Shown: piece by piece, positions 1 to 7,435 of the stretch
Numbering within the stretch: the stretch's first letter is position 1
Layout: each line of letters begins with the position of its first letter
Origin: Symbiodinium natans
Lineage: Eukaryota; Sar; Dinophyceae; Suessiales; Symbiodiniaceae
DNA length: 10,314 nucleotides
Direction: 5' to 3'
Assembly (NCBI GenBank): GCA_905221605.1
Contig: CAJNDS010001712.1
Coordinates: 1-10,314, forward strand
Program-made: the position numbers and the translations under genes
The notes under the pieces: generated by a model
What the model saw: only the letters and a program-made list of their open reading frames with translations
Database searches by the model: none
Told to the model about the DNA's origin: nothing

Positions 1-84
1 GCAAAGAGGTTTAAGTAAATTGAACATATTGGCACAGTTGACCCCTGCAAACCCTTATCCTGGCTCACTAGTTACCTCAACTAG
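1..84. repeat. Non-satellite leader at the start of the macro-repeat
   Basis: This stretch lacks the 65-bp satellite monomer and has no convincing coding frame. It runs into degenerate satellite sequence from about position 85, where AACTAGGGAGG and AAGCTCCTTG first appear. The same bases recur at 9279-9362 without a visible difference, just after the last telomere-type block. That repetition marks it as the left edge of a repeated unit, although the unit may extend beyond the left end of the window. No function is recognised. Confidence 0.75.
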
Positions 85-2949
85 GGAGGAGAAGGCCAAG
101 CTCCTTGATTGCATTCACACAAGCCCCGATCCCTGACCCAAATTCAGGAGGCTAACGCAAGGCTCGTATTCACACAGGCTTTGATCACATCCCGACCTGG
201 AATGCAAGGCCCCCGACCCAGTTGTGGGGGGGGGGGGGAACGCAAAGGCTCCTTCAGTTACATAAGCCCTGCTCACACACCGACCCAATTAGGGAGGTGA
301 ATACAAAGGCTCCTTGGCAGCATTCACACAGGCTCTGATCACATCCCGACCCAATTAGGGAGGGGAACGCAAAGGCTCCATGGCTGCATTTACACAGGAC
401 CTCATCACATCCCGACCCAATTAGGGAGGGGAATGCAAGGCTCCTTGGCTGCATTTACACAGGCCCTGATCACATCCCGACCCAATTAGGGAGGTGAATA
501 CAAGGGCTCCTGGGCTGCATTTACACAGACCCTGATCACATCCTGACCCAATTCGGGAGGTGAACACTGCATTTACACAGGCCCTGATCACATCCTGACC
601 CAAATTAGGGAGAGAAACAAAAGGCTCCTTGGCTGCATTTACACAGGCCCTGATCACATCCCGACCCAATTAGGGAGGTGACTACAAAGGCTCCTTGGCA
701 TCATTCACACAGGCCCTGATCACATCCCGACCCAATTAGGGAGGGGAATGCAAGGCTCCTTGGCTGCATTGACACAGGCCCTGATCACATCCCGACCCAA
801 TTAGGGAGAATCACAAGGCTCCTTGGCTGTATTTACACAGGTCTTGATCACATCCCGACCCAATTAGGGAGGTGACTACAAAGGCTCCTTGGCAGCATTC
901 ACAGAGGCCCTGATCACATCCCGACCCAATTAGGGAGGGGAATGCAAAGCTCCTTGGCTGCATTGAATGAGGCCTGACTCAATTCCCGACAACAAATTCG
1001 GGAGAATCACAAGGCCGCCTTGGTGCATTTTACACAGAGTCCCTTGATCACATCCCGACCCAATAGGGACGGTGAATTAAAAAGGCTCCTTGGCTGCATT
1101 TTACACAGGCCCTGGTCACATCCCGACCCAATTAGGGAGGGGAAGGCAAGGCTCCTTGGCTGCGTTTAGACAGGCCCTGATCACATCCCGACCCAATTAG
1201 GGAGATGAACACAAGCCTCCTTGGCAGCATTTTCACAGGCCCTGATCACATCCCGACCCAATTAGGGAGAATCACAAGGCTCCTTGGCTGCATTTACACA
1301 GGTCTTGATCACATCCCGACCCAAGTAGGGAGGTGAATACAAAGGCTCCTTGGCTGCAGTTACACAGGCCCTGATCACATCCCGACCCAATTCGGGAGAG
1401 GAATGCAAGGCTCCTTGGCTGCATTTACACAGGCTGACCCAATTAGGGAGAGAAACACAAGGCTCCTTGGCTGCATTTACACAGCCCTTGATCACATCCC
1501 GACCCAATTAGGGAGGTAAATACAAAGGCTCCTTGGCAGCATTCACACAGCCCCTGATCACACCCCGACCCAATTAGGGAGGGGAATGCAAGGCTCCTTG
1601 GCTGCATTTACACAGGCCCTGATCACATCCCGACCCAATTAGGGAGGGGAATGCCAAGGCTCCTTGGCTGCATTCAAACAGGCCCTGGTCACAGCCCGAC
1701 CCAATTAGGGAGGGGAATGCGAGGTCCTTGGCTGCATTACACAAACCTGATCACAAAATCCTCCTGACCCATTTAGGGGAGGGGGCAATTGCAGAGGCTC
1801 CCCTGGCTGCATTTACACAGGCCTGGGAGGGAATGCAAGGTCCTTGGCTGCATTTACCACAGGCCCTGATCAATCCCGACCAATTTAGGGAGAATTCACA
1901 AGGCTCCTTGGGTGCATACACAGGTCTGATCAACATCCCGACCCCAATTAGGGGAGGTGAATTTACAAAGGGCTCCTGCGCTGCAGTTACGACAGGCCTG
2001 ATCACATCCCGACCCACTCCGGGAGGGGAACGCAAGGCTCCTTGGCTGCATTTACACAGGCCCTGATCACATCCTGATCCAATTAGGGAGAGAAACACAA
2101 GGCTCCTTGGCTGCATTTACACAGCCCTTGATCACATCCCGACCCAATTAGGAAGGTAAATACCAAGGCTCCTTGGCTGCATTTACACAGCCCTTGATCA
2201 CATCCCGACCCAATTAGGGAAGGGAATGCAATGCTTCTTGGCTGCATTCACACAGGCCTTGATCACATCCGGACCCAATTCGGGAAGGGAATGCAAGGCT
2301 CCTTGGCTGCAGTCACACCACATCCGGACCTTGGCTGCATTTACACAGCCCTTGATCAATTAGGGAGGTAAATACAAAGGCTCCTTGGCAGCATTCACAC
2401 AGGCCCTGATCACATCCAGACCCAATTAGGGAGGGGAATGCAAGGCTCCTTGGCTGCATTTACAACAGGGCACTGAAGCACATCCCGACCCAATTAGGGA
2501 GGGGAATGCAAGGCTCCTTGCTGCTGACAACAGGCCCTGGTCACATCCCGACCCAATTAGGGAGGGGAATGCAAGGCTCCTTGGCTGCATTTACAAAAAC
2601 CCTGATCACATCCTGACCCATTTAGGGAGGGCAATGCAAGGCTCCCTGGCTGCATTTACACAGGCCCTGGGAGGGGAATGCAAGGCTCCTTGGCTGCATT
2701 TACACAGGCCCTGATCACATCCCGCCCCAATTAGGGAGAATCACAAGGCTCCTTGGCTGCATTTCGCACAGGTCTTGATCACATCCCGACCCAATTAGGG
2801 AGGTGAATACAAAGGCTCCTTGGCTGCAGTTACACACGCCCTGATCACATCCCGACCCAATTCGGGAGGGGAACGCAAGGCTCCTTGGCTGCATTTACAC
2901 AGGCCCTGATCACATCCTGACCCAATTAGGGAGAGAAACACAAGGCTCC
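85..2949 (+). repeat. Tandem satellite array, about 65-bp monomer (left block)
   Basis: The array holds about 40 head-to-tail copies of a monomer near 65 bp, for example CCCGA at 411 and again at 476. Landmarks in order are GGCTCCTTGGCTGCATTTAC, ACAGGCCCTGATCACATC, CCGACCCAATTAGGGAGG and a variable linker. The linker comes in recurring types: GGGGAATGC, GTGAATAC or GTGACTAC, GAATCAC, and GAGAAACAC. The type with GTGACTAC or GTAAATAC is usually followed by GGCAGCATTC instead of GGCTGCATTT. Monomers near 967-1060 and 1728-2010 carry many small indels. The array has no start-to-stop gene. Frames rich in Cys, Gly and Leu on the minus strand are the repeat read through, because 65 is not a multiple of three and no frame repeats in register. 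Confidence 0.95.
226..238 (+). repeat. Poly-G tract (13 G)
   Basis: A run of 13 G lies in a degenerate satellite monomer. The matching tract in the second macro-repeat copy, 9504-9514, has 11 G followed by one extra A. It is a length-variable homopolymer and also a common place for sequencing error. Confidence 0.9.
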
Positions 2950-3819
2950 AGGAAGATGGCACTGTCCTGGTGGAAGGAGTGCAGGGCGAGACCGCTTCCC
3001 CAGCTCGTCTAGACTGCTTGCACAAAGCCTTGCAAGAGCTGAAAGCGCAGCACCGCCTCTACCAGGCAAACCCAGCAGTGGAGGGAGCCGTAACAAGAAT
3101 GGAAATCATCCTCGCTGGAAAAGTGCAGCCGTGTACAAGCGCAGCGGCAACGACAGACCGCGAAACCTCCCAAGGGCGCCAAACGGGGGAGTCCGGTGGC
3201 ACACACTCCTCGGCCTTGGGGGGCGAAGCGCAGCACTCGGAAAACGCAGCGGCCTCCCTGCGTCCCCGCCACTCCTCCTGTTCCCCCCCACGACTACTAC
3301 TCCCCTGTCCTCCCCACCCTCAGCACCACTGCCACCGCCGGGCTGCTCTGTCCGACGCCCGAACCGACCGAAACCGACGGCGAAAACGCGAGCTCGCGCG
3401 CGACGCACGACGAAAACGAAACCACGAAACGAAAACAATGGAAGAGAAGGAAGACAGGCTAGAGATGACGTACCTGATCCCAAAAGAGCTGAAAGCCCCC
3501 AGAGCGGACACTGTGGAGCTGCAGAAAATCCGAAGCACTTCGGAGCTCACGGACGACATGGACGTGAAGTTCTTCCCACACCTGTTTTCCACGGGCACAG
3601 GCGGATGGCAGAATGGATATGGAAGCTTCTCCCAATACGCTCGCAAGCTCTCGGGCAACATCAACGTGAGGATCGGCAACCAGCAGGCTCCAGGCGGGAA
3701 GACCAAGTACCAAGAGGGCAAAGGTCAGGTGTTTACAGCCCTGAGGGACATCCCAAAAAGCACCTGAGATTGCTTATCACTGAGCATTCTTTAGAGAAGA
3801 GAGCGCAGCGCAAGGCTCC
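2941..3819. mobile_element. About 860-bp insertion in the satellite with 9-bp flanking direct repeat
   Basis: The satellite stops after CAAGGCTCC at 2941-2949 and resumes with CAAGGCTCC at 3811-3819, continuing TTGGCTGCATTTAC as a normal monomer would. The foreign DNA between them is about 860 bp. This is what an insertion with a 9-bp target-site duplication would leave. No terminal inverted repeats are visible: the left inner end is AGGAAGATGG and the right inner end is AGAGAGCGCAGCG. No transposase or poly-A tail is seen. Copying of a gene fragment during break repair, using satellite microhomology, would look similar. Confidence 0.5.
2950..3767 (+). pseudogene. Truncated coding fragment, possibly Helitron-like, inserted in the satellite
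   Basis: The frame is open from the left junction at 2950 through a GTG at 2970 to TGA at 3765-3767. The first residues read EDGTVLVEGVQGE, so the true start is probably missing and 2970 is only a convenient marker. Counting from 2970, residues about 13-47 look helical with charged and leucine-rich spacing. Residues about 50-160 are low-complexity, rich in Ser, Pro, His and then Arg. Residues about 201-228 contain FFPHLFSTGTGG followed by YGSFSQYARKL. That pattern resembles the F-P-x-L-F-P-x-G-x-G-G stretch near the N-terminal part of Helitron replicase proteins, but Ser replaces the usual Pro and no Rep His-x-His or helicase motif follows. The last 35 residues are not recognised. A second frame (3131-3862) runs over the same DNA into satellite and looks like a shadow. 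The surrounding DNA is GC-rich, unlike the satellite. I am fairly sure it is a coding remnant and unsure of its family. Confidence 0.5.
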
Positions 3820-4186
3820 TTGGCTGCATTTACCGGCCCTGATCACATCCCGACCGAACTAGGCAGGGGAACACAAGGCTCTGTGCCTGCATTTACAGGC
3901 CCTGATCACATCCCGACCCAATTAGGGAGGGAAATGCAAGGCTCCTTGGCTGCATCTGCACAGGTCCTGCTCACACCCTGAAGGGAACACAAGGCTCCTT
4001 GGCTTCATACACAGGCCCTGATCACATCCCTACCCCATTAGGGAGGCCAAGGCTCCTTGGCTGCGTTCACGCAGGCCCTGATCACATCCGACCCAGTCAG
4101 GGAGGGAATGCAAGGCTCCTTGGCTGCATTTACATAGGCCCTGATCACATCCTGACCCAGTTAGGGAAGGGAACGCAAAGGCTCCC
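3810..4186 (+). repeat. Tandem satellite array, continuation after the insertion
   Basis: Six or so monomers of the same 65-bp family continue here, several shortened, for example at 3970-3990 where the CCCGACCCAATTAGGG core is largely missing. The last recognisable monomer text is GGGAACGCAAAGGCTCCC at about 4169-4186, where it joins the Josephin-like fragment. Divergence from the consensus is higher than in the left block. Confidence 0.9.
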
Positions 4187-4597
4187 TTGGGGGCAGCCTT
4201 CTTCACTGAAGCGGACATGGACAACGCCGTGCAGGTTGTACTCGAAGAAGGTGGGGTGGAACGAGGTGAAGCTGCAGAGGACCACGCGGCGCCAGGTGGC
4301 TTCTACTCCTCGGAAGTGCTTGCGCAGGTACTGCAAACCAAAGCCATGGCTGCTTTTGGTCGTGTGAGGTGGCAAATGGACCTTCAACCCGTCGTGAGCA
4401 AGCACGACCTGGAAGCAGCTGCCGGGGCGGTGCAGAACCGGGACAACGCACACTGGGTGGCATATCGATATTTCCATGAGAAGATCTTCAGGTTGGACTC
4501 CCTGGCTCGTACCCGCAGAGCATAGCAGATACCGGAAGCCGTCTTCTTGGCGGAGCTCGCTCGACATCCCGCGACCTACTGCATCCGAGAGGTCTAG
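4187..4597 (+). pseudogene. Josephin-domain (ataxin-3-like) deubiquitinase fragment, 5'-truncated, internal TAG
   Basis: Josephin proteases are cysteine deubiquitinases that cut ubiquitin chains with a Cys-His-Asn/Asp triad. Counting the TTG at 4187 as residue 1, FFTEADMDNAV (5-15) fits the helix after the catalytic-Cys segment, GGFYSSEVLAQVLQ (37-50) fits the G-F-F-S-x-x-V-I motif, and NAHWVAYR (87-94) holds the catalytic His (89). FRLDSL (101-106) holds the third triad residue as Asp104. The His-to-Asp spacing of 15 equals His119 to Asn134 in ataxin-3. A TAG at 4523-4525 interrupts the frame, but the same frame continues for 23 codons, QIPEAVFLAELA then RHPATYCIREV, and stops at TAG 4595-4597. 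That tail matches the closing helix and strand of the domain. The N-terminal segment with the catalytic Cys is absent: upstream of about 4187 there is only satellite, and the frame closes at TGA 4142-4144. It is very probably inactive. An upstream exon or a recoded TAG are less likely readings. Confidence 0.8.
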
Positions 4598-5485
4598 CCG
4601 CGGCTGCCATCTCCTAACAATGTTGTGATGCCGCGAGGACACCTCTGGTGCTCCACGCCAACGTTTCACCCCCCACAGACCAGCGTTCTCACGCGAGATC
4701 GCACAAGGCAAGGCAGAAACCAAGGCGCCAGCTCATGCTCATGTGATGGATGGATGTGTGGCAAGACTGGCGCCCCAGCAAACCTGAGCAACAACTGCGC
4801 CGCTCTTCTCTGCGGGCTCAAGATTAGAGTTACCCCAAACAAAAGACATGGTTTTCTTTCAGAAACCTATCCAAAAATCGAGACGAGGTGTCGAAACAAT
4901 CAAATCAATATCACCATGACAAGACGAAAGACAAGAATTACAAGCATTGGCTGTCAAGAACCAACATGCTCAACTTCTCCTGGCCCAGAACTGCAGACAT
5001 GGACAGAAGACCACCAGACCTTCAAGCATCAGGTCCGTCTCTTCCACGGAGTTCAGAAAGGTTTTAATGAATTGTTATATCAAATGTTGCCGAAGAGACA
5101 CCTCCAGCAACAAATCAAATTCTTTTCCTCCCCGAGAAGGCTCAAGAGATCGTGGGACCGAAAATATTGCCCTTTCCACCCCAAATAGTCCGGACACAAT
5201 ATCCGATTTCATAGAACTGAAATCCGAATTTGCAAAAACAATACCAAAATTAATTGAAATTCCTCTATATTCTCTGAAATTTCGAGGGGGTGAAATGAAC
5301 CATTATCATTCTAAAGAATTGCAATCCAAAAAATTATTCAAATTACAATATATGTAATTCAAATATTCGTGGAACCATATCAATTGTAATAATATATCGA
5401 AACTTCGAGGCTAACACCCACAGACAAGGGTCAACAAAGATTCGGGACATCAGGAGAATTATAATGAATACCCTCAAAAAGAACT
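4598..5485. other. Gene-poor stretch turning AT-rich; no recognised gene
   Basis: Up to about 4830 the composition resembles the preceding gene fragment and may be its old 3' flank. After that A+T rises sharply. Two plus-strand frames, 4625-5188 and 4947-5357, overlap in different registers. Neither has a motif, a repeated domain or a composition I recognise, and both are full of scattered Lys, Asn, Arg and Ser as expected from unconstrained AT-rich DNA. I treat them as chance. At 5190-5210 the sequence CCGGACACAATATCC resembles the start of the box that precedes each telomere block further right. Confidence 0.6.
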
Positions 5486-5850
5486 CCCAGATCTTCAAGA
5501 TTTTAATTCTGGAGGTTTTGATCAATTATCCAGAAGTCCCCAGATCGTCCAAATTTGAATTCTAAAGATTTTTGGAGGACTTATTCAGATATCCAGTATT
5601 TATCAAATCCTTCAAAATTTGAATTCCGAAAATTCCAGAGGTTTTGAATCGATATCCAAAGATCCCCAGGCCTTCTAAATTTGAATCCTGGAGGACTGCA
5701 GGAGATTTTGATCAATTATCCAGAAATCCCCAGATCTTCCAAATTTGAAATCTAGAGTTTTGGGATCCATATCCAAAGATTCCCAGGCTTTCAAAATTTT
5801 AATTCTTGAGGTTTTGGGCCGATACAGACCTTCAAAATTTGAATTCTGGC
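5486..5850 (+). repeat. Short AT-rich degenerate tandem repeat, units about 46-66 bp
   Basis: About seven imperfect copies share CCCCAGATCTTCCAAATTTG, then AATTCTGGAGGTTTTG, then a GATCAATTATCCAGAA or GATATCCAAAGAT segment. Copies begin near 5486, 5539, 5603, 5664, 5730, 5782 and 5828, where the last is only a half unit before the C-rich tract. The two fuller copies near 5500 and 5710 share the GATCAATTATCCAGAA segment, while others have the GATATCCAAAGAT form, so two subtypes alternate. No coding capacity is seen. Confidence 0.8.
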
Positions 5851-5929
5851 GCAAGCCCCCCCACCCCAGCCCCCCATCCCCCCCAGCCCCCCCAAGCCCA
5901 ACCAACAAAAATGTAAAACATTGAAAGGC
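5851..5929 (+). repeat. C-rich low-complexity tract
   Basis: Runs of five to eight C are separated by single A, AG or T bases, followed by an A-rich link. It occupies the same relative place as the (CCAGCCCCT)n minisatellite in the later modules but lacks a regular 9-bp period. The minus strand is G-rich; glycine-rich minus-strand frames here are low-complexity artefacts. Confidence 0.7.
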
Positions 5930-6012
5930 AAAAAACAAAACCCGGCAAAACCCCCCAAAACCCCCCAAAACCCGACAAAACCCCCCAAAACCCGACAAAA
6001 CCCCCCAAAACT
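5930..6012 (+). repeat. A4C-rich array, module 0
   Basis: After CAAAAAACAAAACCCGG, 10-bp units AAAACCCCCC alternate with AAAACCCGAC for about seven copies. The array ends where the left box begins. On the other strand it reads as G-runs separated by T4, a pattern able to form G-quadruplexes. Confidence 0.9.
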
Positions 6013-6040
6013 CCGGACACAAACCCTATACAATTTCTAT
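6013..6040 (+). repeat. Left box before telomere block 1
   Basis: This 28-bp conserved box starts CCGGACACAAACC and ends TATACAATTTCTAT. It is the same at 7237-7264, 7749-7776 and 9010-9037. Its last 12 bases, TACAATTTCTAT at 6029-6040, are the exact reverse complement of ATAGAAATTGTA at 6657-6668 on the other side of the telomere block. Confidence 0.95.
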
Positions 6041-6642
6041 AAACCCTAAACCCTAAACCCTAAACCCTAAACCCTAAACCCTAAACCCTAAACCCTAAAC
6101 CCTAAACCCTAAACCCTAAACCCTAAACCCTAAACCCTAAACCCTAAACCCTAAACCCTAAACCTAACCCTAAACCCTAAACCCTAAACCCTAAACCCTA
6201 AACCCTAAACCCTAAACCCTAAACCCTAAACCCTAAACCCTAAACCCTAAACCCTAAACCCTAAACCCTAAACCCTAAACCCTAAACCCTAAACCCTAAA
6301 CCCTACACCTAAACCCTAAACCCTAAACCCTAAACCCTAAACCCTAAACCCTAAACCCTAAACCCTAAACCCTAAACCCTAAACCCTAAACCCTAAACCC
6401 TAAACCCTAAACCCTAAACCCTAAACCCTAAACCCTAAACCCTCCACCCTAAACCCTAAACCCTAAACCCTCAACCCTAAACCCTAAACCCTAAACCCTA
6501 AACCCTAAACCCTAAACCCTAAACCCTAAACCCTAAACCCCTAAACCCTAAACCCTAAACCCCTAAACCCTAAACCCTTAAACCCTAAACCCTAAACCCT
6601 AAACCCTAAACCCTAAACCCTAAACCCTAAACCCTAAACCCT
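6041..6642 (+). repeat. Telomere-type array (AAACCCT)n, block 1
   Basis: This block has 602 bp of CCCTAAA repeats, equal to 86 heptamers in length. It is mostly perfect, with scattered variants: AACCTAACCC near 6160, CTACACCT near 6303, CTCCACCC near 6442, CTCAACCC near 6470, and extra C or T between 6538 and 6580. It is interstitial, since repeats lie on both sides. The C-rich strand is the plus strand, the orientation expected for a chromosome end to the left. The phase is identical at both junctions in all four blocks. Confidence 0.97.
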
Positions 6643-6728
6643 CAAGGCCAGAATAAATAGAAATTGTAAGTGTTTCATTACGAGCAGCTCGTGCAATAAT
6701 CCTTCATCCTTCACAGTGCAAAAATATT
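6643..6728 (+). repeat. Right box after telomere block 1
   Basis: The conserved box starts CAAGGCCAGAATAAATAG, has GAAATTGTAAGTG, then a near-palindrome ACGAGCAGCTCGT at 6680-6692, then GCAATAATCCTTC, ending CAGTGCAAAAATATT. It recurs almost identically at 8388-8473, and with changes at 7356 and 9220. It contains the inverted-repeat arm ATAGAAATTGTA at 6657-6668. There is an AATAAA here, but no gene for it to end. Confidence 0.93.
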
Positions 6729-6744
6729 CCCCTCTCAGCCCACT

Positions 6745-7165
6745 TGCCCCTCCCGCCCCTCCAGCCCCTCCAGCCCCCTCCAGCCCCCTCAACCCCCAGC
6801 CCCTCCAGCCCCCAGCCCCTCCAGCCCCTCCAGCCCCTCCAGCCCCTCCAGCCCCTCCCAGCCCCTCCAGCCACTCCGGCCCCTCCGGCCCTTCCAGCCC
6901 CTCCAGCCCCTCCAGCCCCTCCAGCCCCTCCACCTCCACCTCCAGCCCTCCAGCCCCTCCAGCCCTCCACAGCCTCCAGCCCCCCTCCAGCCCCTCCAGC
7001 CCCTCCAGCCCCTCCAGCCCCTCCAGCCCCTCCAGCGGCTCCAGCCCCTCCAGCCCCTCCAGCCCCTCCAGCCAATCCAGCCAATCCAGCTCCAGCCCCT
7101 CCAGCCCCTACAGCCCCGCCAGCCCCTCCAGCCCCTCCCCCAGCCCCAGCCCCACAACCCCAAGG
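6745..7165 (+). repeat. 9-bp minisatellite (CCAGCCCCT)n, module 1
   Basis: About 420 bp of nearly pure CCAGCCCCT units carry recognisable variants: CCACTCCGG at 6871, CCACCTCCACCT near 6928, CCAGCGGCT near 7031 and CCAGCCAAT twice near 7070. The same variants occur in the same order at 8645 onward, at a constant offset of 1774. A 9-bp unit without stops keeps all six frames open, so the Pro-Ala-rich, Ser-Pro-rich and Gly-Trp-rich frames are not evidence of genes. The minus strand has closely spaced G4 runs. Confidence 0.95.
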
Positions 7166-7236
7166 ACAAAAGCAAAAAACAAAACCCGGCAAAACCCCCC
7201 AAAACCCCCCAAAACCCCCCAACACCCCCCAAAACC
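7166..7236 (+). repeat. A4C6 array, module 1
   Basis: A CAAAAGCAAAAAACAAAACC lead is followed by AAAACCCCCC units, about four copies, one with AACACCCCCC. It runs directly into the left box at 7237. Confidence 0.9.
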
Positions 7237-7264
7237 CCGGACACAAACCCTATACAATTTCTAT
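7237..7264 (+). repeat. Left box before telomere block 2
   Basis: The 28-bp box is identical to the one at 6013. The inverted-repeat arm TACAATTTCTAT lies at 7253-7264 and its partner at 7370-7381. Confidence 0.95.
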
Positions 7265-7355
7265 AAACCCTAAACCCTAAACCCTAAACCCTAAACCCTA
7301 AACCCTAAACCCTAAACCCTAAACCCTAAACCCTAAACCCTAAACCCTAAACCCT
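7265..7355 (+). repeat. Telomere-type array (AAACCCT)13, block 2
   Basis: Exactly 13 perfect heptamers (91 bp). This is the shortest and cleanest block. The junctions have the same phase as in block 1: CTAT before and CAAGG after. Confidence 0.97.
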
Positions 7356-7435
7356 CAAGGCAAGAATAAATAGAAATTGTAGGTGCTTCATTACGAGCAG
7401 CTCATGCAATAATCCTTCACAACGCAATAATCTTA
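7356..7435 (+). repeat. Right box after telomere block 2, divergent copy
   Basis: It is homologous to 6643-6728 but starts CAAGGCAAG and has GTAGGTGCTTC in place of GTAAGTGTTTC. It reads AGCTCAT in place of AGCTCGT, which breaks the near-palindrome. It lacks one CATCCTT segment before ACAACGCAATAATC. The 12-bp arm ATAGAAATTGTA is still intact at 7370-7381. Confidence 0.9.

Larger units (their letters stand above)
1..966 (+). repeat. Long direct repeat, copy 1 (matches 9279-10243)
   Basis: The leader and about 14 satellite monomers reappear in the same order and orientation at 9279-10243, an offset of 9278 bp that becomes 9277 after a poly-G length change. By eye I count about a dozen differences, including 211 C/T, 383 G/T, 399 A/C, 504 G/A, 605 T/G, 610 G/A, 830 T/C and 835 A/G. 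The copies part at about 967, where this copy becomes degenerate and the other keeps regular monomers. Identity is thus about 98-99% by hand count. Confidence 0.93.

Noticed and set aside
254-2116. Cys- and Gly-rich minus-strand frames resembling small secreted proteins
   Set aside because: They are the 65-bp satellite read through; the repeating CDQGLCKCSQGA-like text follows the monomer and changes frame with each indel.
85-2949. CRISPR array
   Set aside because: The repeats are contiguous 65-bp monomers without unique spacers, and the telomere type shows a eukaryote.
3131-3862. 243-residue plus-strand frame overlapping the inserted fragment
   Set aside because: Rich in Pro and Thr, with no motif, and its end is satellite sequence. 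The 2950-3767 frame holds the recognisable motif.
4145-4723. 192-residue minus-strand frame
   Set aside because: It is antisense to the Josephin-like fragment, whose plus-strand frame has family motifs with correct spacing, and it runs into satellite.
4815-4824. Relic of a dinoflagellate spliced leader (GGCTCAAG)
   Set aside because: Only eight bases match the 3' end of the leader, and no retrogene start follows; expected by chance.
4625-5357. Two overlapping plus-strand frames of 187 and 136 residues
   Set aside because: No recognised motif, starts in unrelated context, and amino-acid use expected of unconstrained AT-rich DNA.
6041-6642. True chromosome end
   Set aside because: Non-telomeric sequence lies on both sides, with conserved boxes. 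It is interstitial in this assembly unless the join is wrong.
6652-6657. AATAAA as a polyadenylation signal
   Set aside because: It lies in the right box with no gene upstream, and the bases recur with every module.
6634-7280. Long Pro-Ala, Ser-Pro, Gly-Ala and Gly-Trp-rich open frames on both strands
   Set aside because: They are the 9-bp repeat CCAGCCCCT read in different frames. The unit has no stop in any frame, so length is not evidence of coding.
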